Assembly: GCF_022376445.1 (NCBI RefSeq)
Contig: NW_025954964.1
Span: forward strand, 1,343,664-1,407,663
DNA from: Fomitopsis serialis
Lineage: Eukaryota > Basidiomycota > Agaricomycetes > Polyporales > Fomitopsidaceae
DNA length: 64,000 nt
Reading direction: 5' to 3'
Shown here: one piece after another, positions 35,548-45,553 of the stretch
How the letters are laid out: each line of letters begins with the position of its first letter
How positions within the stretch are numbered: position 1 is the first letter of the stretch
Made by a program: the position numbers and the translations under genes
Notes under the pieces: generated by a model
Seen by the model: the letters and a program-made list of their open reading frames with translations, nothing else
The model's database searches: none
Told to the model about the DNA's origin: nothing

Positions 35548-38360
35548 CTATTGCGCCCTTCGCTGCGCCTGCCCCGGCAACCTCAGCGAGAAGTCAATCG
35601 CATCGTACGCAGGCGGTGGCATCTCATACACGCTCTCCGTGTCTGCGTCCCTCGACGCCGGTGTAAACGACGCGCGCACCCGTCCCGCATCGATGTGGCC
35701 GCTCGTATCCGGCGGTGAACCATAGACACTTTGCGGATAACTTTGCGGATAGTACGCCTGCTGCGGCAGGGACGGCGGCGGCGGTATCGCCATCCCGCGC
35801 ATCTGCCCTGCAAGCGCGCCACCTGTGCTCGAAGATCCCGCCCCAGCGCATTCGCATACTCCGCGGCAAGCTTCGGCGGGAGCGGGAGCGAATCTGAAGG
35901 CGGCGGGGGCGGAGGCGGGACTGGCCGGCCGCCGAGGCTGCGTCGGGCAACGCTGCGCGCGGAGGGGTGGGCGGGGGTAAAGGGGGAGCCCGTGCCTTGT
36001 GCGGGCGAGTTGGCGTACGGACCAGGGATCTGCAACGGGAGGCCGGGGTTGAACGACGGCGGGGTGGATGCCACCCGCTGGCGGTCGTGGGCCTGGCTCT
36101 GGCTGAGGGCGAAAGCATTTTGCTGCTGCTGGTACGTATACGGGTCCTGCAGGACGGGTGGTCGTGGCAACTGTCGTGGCGGACGTCGCACGCTACCCAT
36201 CGGCGTTGGATTTGTTGCAGTCGGGGTGGGAACGGTGGCATTCAGTGAAGACAAGGACGACGCCGTAGAGGGACGAACGTCGAAATCGTAGACATACGGA
36301 TGAGACTGAGACGCTGTAGAAGGGCGCTGAGACGCCTCTGGAGGTACAACCTCAGCAGGTGCTGCGAGGTGCTGTTGCCCATACGACTCCGGCGCACTCT
36401 CGTACTCGCAGTCCGGCGTCGGCTCCGGGTTCGTCACCTGGAAACGTCGTTGCGGAGGCGACTGTGCGTTCGAATCCTGGGAGCTCCCACTCATGTCCAG
36501 GCCGTACGCGAACGTCTGACTGCTGTTCAAACTCTGCACGCCGCTGAGGTGCGAGCTCGAGTACCGTGGCGGGAGGTTGTACGCAGAATTTGACGAGAGC
36601 GATGTCCCCGGCGTCGACGGAGAAATCACCGTCTCGCTTCCGCCGGAGCCACTCCCCGAAGACCACGACATGTGAGCCTCCCAGAGCCGCGGACCTCGGC
36701 CGCTCGACGGTGTCACCGGCGTCGAGCCATCCACGCTGCTTCCCGGGCCCAATGTTCCGCCGGGGCTGCTGCTCTCTCGATCCTCCCTGTCTCGCTCCTT
36801 CTCTTGCTCCTTCTCTTGCTCCCTCTCCTGCTCCTTCTCCTTCTGCGACTCGTCGACCCGATCTGGGTGGATGATGGAGAGCCACTTCTTGACCGCGCGC
36901 GAGCTGCTGCCCGGGAGATGCGCGTCCGCGGGGCGGTCAAGCCATTCTTGGATGGTAGTCGTAAGAAGGAGGGAAGTGACAACGAGGTAGTCAAGCAACA
37001 GGAACGGTATGCCGGCATGGTTCTGCTGACTTCGCGCGTGGTCTGGAGCAGTGAGGGTTTGGTAAATCCGAAGACGTGGTGGCGCAGACAAGGTCGCCGC
37101 ATCCAGCACAGCGACTGGCCCCTTGATGCCAGAGGTACCGCACTGTAGGCATTGTTAGCAGACTGCAGACATAGACGATGGTATGCACGGTGTAGCACGC
37201 CCAGAACACAATTACGGGAGATGACTCCTTTCTCACAAACTGTCCAAGGGCAGTAAGCTGCCATACGCTCAGAAGAGCGCGTCCTCGTGGGCGCTGCTTC
37301 TGAGTGGGCAGCCTCGCCGGCGCTGACTTTAGAGGCGCTGACGTTAGAAGCACAGTGGCATGGGAGGGGCGGGGCGCTCGGCGCAGTACTGTCGCAGAGA
37401 GCCAGCGTTGCGAGAGCATGAAGCTCCAAGTCTCAGTGAGCCAGGCTGGCACATCAAACAGCATATTGGCAGGAGATAGCGCAGGTAGCCCCGAAGCGAT
37501 GCTAAACGTGGTCCCGCCTGCAGACACCATGCTCGCCGGCGGTGACAGGTGTCATCAGCTATCGCTGATCGATCCGCATGCGCCATGGCGGTGCGTTTAT
37601 GGACGGCGCGGATGTGCCCTGGGCGGGAAATGTCGAGCGGGTGCAGCGGATGCGCGCCCAAGATGCAGAGCGAGCATATGGCAGCGAGCGATACTCACCA
37701 CGTAGCAGTCGCCCGGGATTAGCTTCCACTTGAGCGTGTGCGGATAGTGGGGAAGGCTGAACTTTCGGCTCCTGTGCACGATGAGTACGGACGATGCGCG
37801 AGAGCGAGGAGAAATACGCACGCTAGATTGCCCAGTGCCCCGACCTTGAGAAATTCCTCAGCGTCCCTCCAGCTGCCGTTGCTCATCTGGATACTCTTGC
37901 CGGAGCGACCCTTGCCTTTGCTGGACTGCGAGACGGTCTGGGGCCATTGGATCGAGGCGGCCTTGCCCGCCTCGCGGCGACTCGCGTCGAGGCGATAGAC
38001 GTGCGTCAAATCGCGTGAGGTCTCGACGATGTAGAGCGCGTCCTTGGTGACGGTGTCGCGGATGACGGTGTCGAGGAAGGAAGGCCCAGAGAGCTTGACA
38101 GTGAGGAGAGGGGCCTGCTCTGCAGCGGTGCGAGTGGTGGCGACGCTCTTGGAGCGCGTCGGGACCATATCCCGGTCGCGGTCTGGGTTGCCAGTGCCAA
38201 AGTCGAGGAGACGCTGCACGGGCTGGGGGAGGGAGAAGGAGGGCGGGCGTGCGGTGGATGTCGGGCTGACTGGCTTGTCAGTGCTGGCAGAGTCTGTGTC
38301 GGGCGCGGTGGACGGAGGGGGAGGGTCAAGAGGAAAGGGCGTGATACCACCGCGGGCCAT
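35548..38360 (-). CDS. DUF6593-like protein with long low-complexity tail
   Basis: Exons (minus): 37822-38360, 37699-37771 and 35548-37142, with one frame break near 35803. A Pro-rich N-terminus is followed by a domain of about 200 residues (SFLDTVIRDTVTKDALYIVE; IQWPQTV; SWRDAEEFLKVGALGNLA; SLPHYPHTLKWKLIPGDCYV; GPVAVLDAATL). It resembles the basidiomycete DUF6593 family; function is unknown. A hydrophobic segment (IPFLLLDYLVVTSLLLTTTI) comes next. A Glu/Lys/Arg repeat region (about 36790-36850) and a long Ser/Pro/Gln-rich tail end in a Tyr/Pro-rich C-terminus (PQQAYYPQSYPQSVYGSPPD). The start at 38360 has a good context (ACCATGG). The second intron is 556 nt, about ten times the local norm. 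Confidence 0.65.
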
Positions 38361-38839
38361 GGTAGGAGGCGGCGGCAGGGCGCCTGTCGCTGTCCGCTCT
38401 GAGATGATGCCTCGTTGCTTAGCTAAGCCTTCCTCTAACACCTACGATCCTCGTTGCGCAGCCAAGCCCGCGCTCCCCGCCGGTCCCCGGAGTCTGAGAC
38501 AACAATTGAACCTTGCAATAACCACTCCCAACCCTGTCTCCCGCGATGGGCATGCTGCAAGAGCCGCCGGCGATCAGACAGAGCCCGCTCGCAGCCTTGT
38601 CCCCGCCGAATCCGCGGTCAACGCCACCCACTTTGGCCCACATTGCCTCCGGCGACCACGGGCGCCCGGCGCCACGGACGGCGCGCTCGCGGCCACTAGA
38701 TCACGTGCCCGCCCGTCCGTGCGCGCAACCGTGGCCCAAGGCCGGGACGCGTCTTTTACTGCGACCACCTCCAGCCCGCTGCGCCGTTTCACCCAGCCGC
38801 ACACCGCCCGCACGCTCCTCAATTACGCTACGAAACACA
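38361..38839. promoter_or_regulatory. Divergent promoter, DUF6593-like gene / CHZ1
   Basis: A 479-bp gap between divergent starts. Open frames cross it on both strands but show no conserved protein text. No specific element is seen. Confidence 0.45.
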
Positions 38840-39336
38840 ATGGCCACCGAAGCCACATCCGCAACGTGTGTTGTCATTTGTATTCCTCCCGCCACGCGCG
38901 CGCGCTGCTAATGACCGTGTCGCCCGATGCAGATCCGCCTCTGGCGCGTCCGCTAATGCGCAAAACCCCGCTGCGTCCCCCGCCGACAAGGGCAAGGGCA
39001 AGGGCAAGTTCGTCCAGGAGGCGGTGGCGGACGACGACGATGACGACGAAGAAGAGGACGAGAAGAGGACGAGGAAATGGAAGAAGACGAGGTGCGCTCC
39101 CCGCATGTCGTTGTCGCGTTCTCGGGCGCTGACGCGTGTGTAACCGCGTACAGGAGGACGACCTAGAGGCGATCGACCCTTCCGTGATCATTGGCACGCG
39201 TCGCACGCGTGGTGTGCGCGTCGACTACACCTCTGCGGCCGCGCTCGAGAAGGCCGGGCTCAAGCCGGACGACGCCGATGACGACGAGAACGAAGACTCG
39301 TTCGTCGCGAAGGACACGGACATGCAGGAGGACTAG
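38840..39336 (+). CDS. CHZ1: Histone chaperone CHZ1
   Basis: Exons: 38840-38865, 38933-39091 and 39154-39336, about 122 residues. The N-terminus is Ala/Ser/Lys-rich, followed by an acidic run of Asp and Glu and then the CHZ motif (EDDLEAIDPSVIIGTRRTRG, then VRVDYTSAA). Chz1 binds H2A.Z-H2B dimers and delivers them to SWR1 in the nucleus. The frame breaks once near 39061 inside the acidic run; one missing G makes the Asp/Glu run continue through EEMEEDE into the motif. The intact C-terminus ends AKDTDMQED. Confidence 0.85.
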
Positions 39337-40285
39337 TGGCCCTCCTGCGCACTCATGTGGTCCAAAACGCGTCCCCCTGCGTCTTTATGGCGTAATGGGC
39401 GCGAGAACTCGCAGATCACCTTGTTATGTGTACGTGAAGGCGGTGGAATCTCTTGATGTTTTCGTTGTCTGTGTTGTTAGGCCCTGTTTCCCACCGACCT
39501 GTCTGTCGTCCAATGCATTAGGGTTCGTTGTAACTGTCTGTACCTGATACACGAGATATGTTGCTTCCCCAGATAGTTCTCGATAACGTCCTGGTGTCAG
39601 CCCCGGTGGCATGTGGTGAGCGCACGTCTGCCACTGCAAGAGGTTCGCGCTCAACTGCGCGACTGCCTCAACCTTGTGGTGAGCGCGATAGGACAACTGC
39701 AAGTGCTTGCGCTTGGCTTGCGCTCAGAGCGCGTGCGCCCTGTCACCTGTAGTGCTAGGTTACTACTGACACGTCGATAGCCCCTTCAACCTTAGTGCTT
39801 CAGGAAAACTCACCAGTTCGGCGGCGCTGCGACCATCTTCTGCCGTTTATGCTTCGGCTGGAGACAGCGCAAACGGGACAATCACCACAACAACGCTACA
39901 TTGACCAACTATCCAACCAAACTACACTGACTACAGAAACGACACCCAACCTACACCCATCAGACACGCACAAGCGCGCTCACCACCCACAACGCAGGCA
40001 ATTCGTCAACCCAGAAGGGGAGAACCGCACAGGAAGCAGGAGGGAGACAGCTGCGAGCACACGACGACAGGCCAGACTAGCTACGTACTGCAGAGGGAAG
40101 GCGGCAGAACAGGAGGGCGCAGAAACGAAGTGGCGGGAGAAAAACCAGAGAGGAGAAATCGAACGAAAACAAAACAGAGATAGTGTATGTACTGCGACTG
40201 GTCCGATAAATAGACGCGAGAGACCCAGAGATGCGGAAAGCTAGAGATGCGGCTGACGAGACGGAAGAGGGAGGGAGCCGCGTGC
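39337..40285. other. Convergent non-coding region of 0.95 kb
   Basis: Lies between the CHZ1 stop and the stop of the HAC1-like gene, and should contain both 3' UTRs. An 11-nt word gtggtgagcgc occurs twice (near 39613 and 39677) inside a GC-rich stretch. I could not assign that stretch to any RNA family. The segment 39880-40230 is A-rich on the + strand. Confidence 0.45.
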
Positions 40286-41454
40286 CTAACACACGCCGAC
40301 TTCCTGGGTGCCCATGCCGCCCATATCCCACTCGCCCATGCCGAAGTCGATATCGAGGTCGAGCGCGGACGGGAACACCTCCGCGTCAGACTGGGCACCA
40401 GGGAGCATGCCCAATAATCTCTGTATGTCCGCCTGCCCCTCCCAGTCGACAGACACTGCGCTCACCGTCTCCGCGGCCCTGGCGGCCGGGGAGGGGGCTT
40501 CCGCCGCGGGTACGGCGGGCCCTTCATGTTCTGATGGGGGCGCGGTGACAGGGACAGGGACAGAACCATCGGGCAGCGCCGCCGGCGCGGCGATGGGAGA
40601 GGGCGCAAGGATCTCGCGGAGGAGGTTTTCCATAGCCACCTCATCCACAGCGGAAGGGTGCTGCTCTTGGCCAGCGCTGAGAAGGGGGAGGAACGGAGAA
40701 TGGGCGGTATCGAGCCCGAGCGTGAGTTGGAGAAGGTTGGTGTCTGACGGGAGCTCTGGCCCACCCGCTGCAGGGGCTCCGACGATAAAGGAGGGACGTC
40801 GGTGCTCACCACCCGTGCTAGGTGGCAAGTGGGCGCAAAGTCGTTAAACAGTTCAAGAGGTGTGCTCGGGTCGGTCGGGGCGGGGGAGATGGGGTAGACG
40901 GAGGTAGGTGATGGGGGGACTAGGACGGGAAATGTGGTGGTCGTAGGCGCGTCCGACGACGGGGAGTCGGCTGGTGGGGGGTTGGAAGGGGAGGTGCTGG
41001 AGGAGGGCACAGGTGCGCCTGGAATGTTGAGGGGTAGTCCAGAGGCGGACAGCGCTTTGACGACGGCTTCCCAGCCCGACTCAAGCGTCTTGATCCTCGC
41101 CCTCAGCCCCTCGTTCTCCCGATCCCTTGCTCTATCTCTTTCTCGCTGCTCTTTGACTTTGTCGTCCTCCGACTGCTTGAGGCCCATGAGCCCCATCCCA
41201 GCACGCAGCTGCCTGTTCTCTTCCTGAAGCTCGGCGACCCGGCGCTCGAGGAGGGTGAACTGGGCCTTCCGCCTATCGCGTGAGTTCTGGGCCGCAATGC
41301 GGTTACGGTGTGCGCGGGCTTCCTTACGCTCCTCTGGCGAGGTCTCGGAGCGGGAGCGCTTGCGTGGCGGTTCTGATGAGGAGGGTGCTGGGGAGGCAGA
41401 TGATTCCGCAGGCGACGAGGGGAGCGCAAGTTCGGTGTCTGCTGCTCGCTTCAT
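40286..41454 (-). CDS. HAC1: HAC1/XBP1-type bZIP factor of the unfolded protein response
   Basis: The N-terminal half has a bZIP basic region (ERKEARAHRNRIAAQNSRDR) with the NxxAAxxSR core, followed by a leucine-zipper segment (FTLLERRVAELQEENRQL). This is the arrangement of HAC1/XBP1 and of basidiomycete Cib1 and Hxl1. The first frame runs from 41454 and would stop at 40462 (330 residues). A second long frame from about 40828 to 40286 overlaps it. Removing 40771-40817 (47 nt), bracketed by two stem-loops, joins them into 373 residues with a hydrophobic and acidic C-terminus (SALDLDIDFGMGEWDMGGMG) like an activation domain. I infer IRE1-dependent splicing. The competing explanation is one missing base, as elsewhere in this window. 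No IRE1 gene is present. Confidence 0.8.
40764..40776 (-). promoter_or_regulatory. 3' splice-site stem-loop of the HAC1-like mRNA
   Basis: On the mRNA strand a CCC/GGG stem encloses the 7-nt loop CTGCAGC, a perfect fit to the IRE1 loop consensus (C1, G3, G6) and the same loop as the XBP1 3' site as I recall it. The proposed cut is after CTG (between 40771 and 40770). Confidence 0.65.
40771..40817 (-). other. Putative IRE1-type unconventional intron (47 nt)
   Basis: The segment lacks GT-AG ends. Its ends fall after the third base of each 7-nt loop, the IRE1 cutting position. Removal keeps the alanine codon (G from one side, CA from the other) and changes to the long C-terminal frame. Inside it, 40779-40784 and 40797-40802 are complementary (CCGACG / CGTCGG), so the excised RNA can itself fold. 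A GT-AG alternative of 42 nt (gtgagc to ctgcag) overlaps it but would not change the frame. Confidence 0.6.
40809..40825 (-). promoter_or_regulatory. 5' splice-site stem-loop of the HAC1-like mRNA
   Basis: On the mRNA strand a perfect 5-bp stem CCACC/GGTGG encloses the 7-nt loop TAGCACG. The proposed cut is after the G at loop position 3 (between 40818 and 40817). The loop lacks the C at position 1 and the G at position 6 of the classical CNGNNGN loop, so it is less typical than its partner. Confidence 0.55.
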
Positions 41455-43933
41455 GGCGGAGGCGTGATACGTAGACGTTACGTGGAGGAGAGGAGTCAAA
41501 GGATAGGCGAGGCTTTGTAGAGCTGAGCTGACTGCGGTCGGTGCGCAGGACGTACGTGGTGGTCGTGAGGAACGTCGGAACACGTCGACTGCCACGTATG
41601 CAGGTCAGTTGATACTTGTTTGGCGGCCCACTCACAGGCACAGCCATTCACCCAGGCACTCATCCATTTCAGGCAGCCGTAGTACAGCGCTATATATAGA
41701 GCCACATGAACGGGCGCACTAATACTGGTACTCATGGTAGTACAAAGTGATATATAGAAGGCTATCAGGCCGCTTGTACGAGAGAACAAGAGCGTTACAT
41801 AGTATCGCACTGAACTACCCGGGATGGAATAGGACCGTCAAGTCGTCGGTATCTGAACTTTCATCCACGCGTCGAAGGGGACAGGACAGTGCTCAAGTCA
41901 TTGTAGCTGCGCAAGTCGTCATAGTTGGCGGAAGAGCCAGCCTGTGTAATACAAATAGGAGTATCGCATACAGAGGCAAAAGCTACACCTACGCTACAAC
42001 GCTGCGTCCAGTGCTGGAATGCAGCTCCTGTGCTCGAGCGACAGGCTATAAGTACAGTAAGTATATTAGAATGTCTATACACGAAAAATGATTGAGAAGG
42101 AAATGGAGGGCGCAGACTATATACATATCGATCGATGGGTGCAACGAAAGAAGGGATGTTCTCAGCTCGGAGGTCGGGAGAAAGGGAACGAGACGGTGAT
42201 AAGTCGAGTAGGGCGAACGTGGTCCCATGAGTGACAATACAAGTAAGGGAGATTAATCGAGGGTTTCTCCAGAGGAGCAGGACACCGAGATGGACACCGA
42301 AACGATCATGAGATAACGCCGTGGGAGGCCTGTGATGATGAGCCGGGGCGAGATGGACAAGACGGGACCGGGAGCATACGGTGCCGGCGGATGCAAGGTA
42401 GATGTGATACAACCTGGCGAGGGGGCGTGGATCGAGATAGACAAGATGCAAGGAGAGGCGAGGAGGCGAGGAGAGGTAGCGAGTGGTCCATCATGAGGGG
42501 GTCCCAGGTCGAGTAGTGACGTGGGTGGTAGACCCAGACGACGGCGACGACAAGGCGGCCGGAGAGACGCAAGCAACGATCGAGTGCGGAAGAGGCAGAA
42601 GGAATGGCGAGGGGCTGCAGAGAAATACGACGACGACAAGACGATGTTAGTGGACACTAGCAGAGACGCAATCAGCGAGATGTCGACCAGAGCAAAGATC
42701 ATAGACTGATGACGAGAAGAGCAAAGCGAGGAAGATGAGCACAGAACAAAGTGGTCAGAGCAGGACAACAGAGGACACACTGAGCAAGCCGACTATGGGG
42801 AGGTGCATCGAGATCGAGCAAGGACAAGATGCAGCTGGAGCGGGGCAGAATTGAGGCGAATCCAGGTGGGTATTACAGACCGGAGCAGATAAGTGACGTT
42901 CTGTTGAGGCAGACGAGGCATCACGGCTTGAGACAGTCCGTAGAGAGAGAAGGATGTGAATGAGTTGCGCATGAATGGCACAAATCGGTGACGTGATGAA
43001 GACCGGAATGGCGGAATGACAAGCTGCTGAGGGAGTATTGATTGGTCGAGACGATGTAAGGAATGCTGTGTGGGGAATGTGGGATCCGAGGAAAGGCGAG
43101 GGCAAGATGCTGGCGTAGAGAAAGACCGAGAAATGTCATTGGTGACGCTGAGAAATGTGCAGTCCGAGACGATGTGGCTGCAAGATCGGGTTTCGAGGCG
43201 AGGAATGACAAGACAAGAGGAGAGGAGACATGGTCGAGGAAAGGATGCCGGCGGCTAGTGAATAGGAAGACCAGATGGACCGAGGCGGACCTGAGAAACC
43301 GAAGATTGACACAGACGGTGGAGACGCCGAGACAAGAAGCCTAGGGATGAGAGTAAACCGAGATGATGCGGTCACGCATCGAGTGAGAGAAAGGACTGCT
43401 GAGGCCAGTGTAGATTGTGGTGCATGCACCTGGAGCCGCGGAGGCCAGGATCTAGCCGTCGTCGGTAGCGGCCGTGCGCAGACCGCCGCCAATGGGACGA
43501 ACGAGAGAGCGAGCGACGTTATCAGGGTCGACCTGAGTCGGCGAGGAGCCACCGGACAACCGTGTGCACGGGTATTGTCGAATGCAATGCCAACGAATGT
43601 TGACTGACCAGACCGAAACCGAAGGGGAGGAGAGTGCACCTAGACATCGCATATATCATCACCAGGACGGCTCTAAGGCTAGACGATCAGCGATGAGAAG
43701 GATAGAAAGGAAGTTTTACATACACGCGAAGACCGGTGGACCACGTCATCTCCCGTTATGCAAACGATGATACTCGGCTTGGTGGTGAGCGATAGCCAGC
43801 CGTGACCGACGATGCGCGTTTCTGCAGATCCGCCAGCCCCATGCAATATACCACGGGAGAGGCAGGAGGAAGTAAAGCATTTGCGCTGTGTGCGCGAGCA
43901 CGAAAGCGGCTCGTACCGCCACGAGAATCTGCC
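41455..43933. other. 2.5-kb region without a recognised gene, pyrimidine-rich on the HAC1 strand
   Basis: Lies upstream of the HAC1-like start. From about 42080 to 43650 the minus strand is strongly C/T-rich. Its open frames read as Ser/Leu/Pro/His low-complexity text, contain many ATGs and change often, so I see no protein. It could be a long leader and promoter of the HAC1-like gene or an unannotated non-coding transcript. Confidence 0.45.
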
Positions 43934-44726
43934 CTACACGATCTCCAACCTGCGGAAGGGGGCTTTCTTGCCGCAGCGCCTGGTGAACATCAGCGGAGGT
44001 GCTTCGTATTTCCTCAGGGGTGGAATGCTTTCGTCTGACCCGGTAGGACCACGAGTCCCCGGATCACCGGGACGGTGAGGAGAGCCCCAGGAAACTTCAA
44101 CGATGTAGAAGTTGTAAGTCACGACTGCCGGTTGCTCCACGGGCTTGGGTGCTTGGATAGTCGGTGCCCCCGGAATGTTCCAGTTGAGCTCAGGCACCCG
44201 GACGGCGGGTTCATGGGACGGAGCCAAGATGAGGGGGACCACTGAGTACTGCACACCAGGGGTGACACCTGGCGCGTACGAACGCGTACTCGATTCTGCC
44301 CGATGGTCAGTGATTTATCTCGGTTGCTAATGGCAAAAGGCGTACCGGATAGGCCAACATCTGGGTTAGACACAACCAACGAATCGCTTCCCATGTTGAA
44401 CTCAACCGAGATGTCGGATAGTGATTGCCAGAGAACGGGATCTAACGGCGGGGAGTCCGGGATGGACCCCAATTCGAGAGGGGGCTCGTAAGGCAGGGTA
44501 TGTCTATTGCGAGATCGCAGACGTCCCTCAGTCTCTGAATAAATATAGAAGTTAAAACCACTCACATCAGGGCACACGAGAGGGCGAGAGAAACTGCGAA
44601 CAAGCCAGGCCCGATAGTGCGCTTGCCCATGTGCTGCGAGTACCACGATACAGAGGCGCCGGAGGTGAGAAAGAAAATGCTCTTGAGGGCAGCGATGCCC
44701 TTCAAGAGGAAAGGTGCGATGAGCAT
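43934..44726 (-). CDS. Unknown protein with N-terminal hydrophobic region
   Basis: Three exons (minus): 44566-44726, 44346-44503 and 43934-44295, all in phase with good donors (gtgagt, gtacgc), giving 226 residues. Residues 1-54 hold two hydrophobic stretches (MLIAPFLLKGIAALKSIFFL and IGPGLFAVSLALSCALM), which may be a signal or anchor region. The rest is Pro-rich and probably extracytoplasmic (LPYEPPLELGSIPDSPPLDP; VVPLILAPSHEPAVRVPELN). I recognise no family. The gene model is supported by consistent phases and by codon-like third-position GC. Confidence 0.55.
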
Positions 44727-45553
44727 GGCTCGAGATGTCAATCCTTGAGACGGTGAAGTTCAATATTTGCGAGGAGTGCGAAGTGAACGTTTGAACGGGG
44801 ACAGTAGGTGAGGACGAGGACATGAGGACGGGCTACTTATAGCCCTCGACACGTCGCGCACGTGTGGGAGAGTCGTTGAATGCGATTCAACAAACCCGCA
44901 CGTGGGGCGCGCGTCGGGGGCGCATCGACGCCTTGTGCGCGATCCGCCACAGGGTAGTTCCCCGCGTCCTGATTGGCCGATCACCAGCCACAACCTATGG
45001 CGCGCTCGTATCACGGTCGCGGTCGCAGCTGGAGTCAAGAACGACAATGATTTGAGATCCTCTTTGATGCGTTGTCGACTGCGATGGACACAATACTGAT
45101 CAGGACGATGCGACAATGAAAGTGAGCGAACGCACGTACTACCATAGGCGATGCTGGCAAACCGTTTGTGACTGTGCTCTTCACAGTGACAATTGAAGAT
45201 GACAGCTATGCGTACAGGACAGTTCACCTGGTTCGTGTTCTGCTTGGATACCTTTCTCCTCCCCCCATTTCGCCCGCGTCGTCCTGTGTCGCGTTCAGCC
45301 TGCGCTTTCATCTAGAACCATCGCACTTTCTTCGAACTGACACTAGCGATGCCGTTCGCCTACTTAATTGGCGCTGCAAGAGCTCTCGGGAGCTGTGTGC
45401 CACCTTCGTTCTCGACAAAGGGGGCGGCCGAGTGAGCGTCGTCTTGCGAAAGGCTCGATACTTGTCAACGGTGCTTGTAGAGACCTTTCGACGTCTTCGC
45501 GACAGTGGGTTAGTGCTGCGCTCCTTCCTAGCTTCAGTCATCTCACCATATAA
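44727..45553. other. Intergenic region of 0.83 kb
   Basis: Between divergent genes. The part after about 45350 may contain a first exon of the downstream gene: an ATG at about 45350 opens a short frame and a possible donor gttagt lies near 45510. I could not join it in phase. Confidence 0.35.

Noticed and set aside
38044..39132. Long + strand ORF (362 codons) spanning the promoter
   Set aside because: It is antisense to the DUF6593-like exon 1 and out of frame with CHZ1; the CHZ1 exons give conserved protein text instead.
39590..39760. Possible structured RNA with repeated gtggtgagcgc words
   Set aside because: I could not find tRNA A and B boxes or any known RNA signature; GC-rich composition alone is not evidence.
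42253..42780. Minus-strand ORF of 175 codons upstream of HAC1
   Set aside because: Ser/Leu-rich text that follows from the C/T-rich composition; neighbouring frames look the same and no start, splice or motif supports it.
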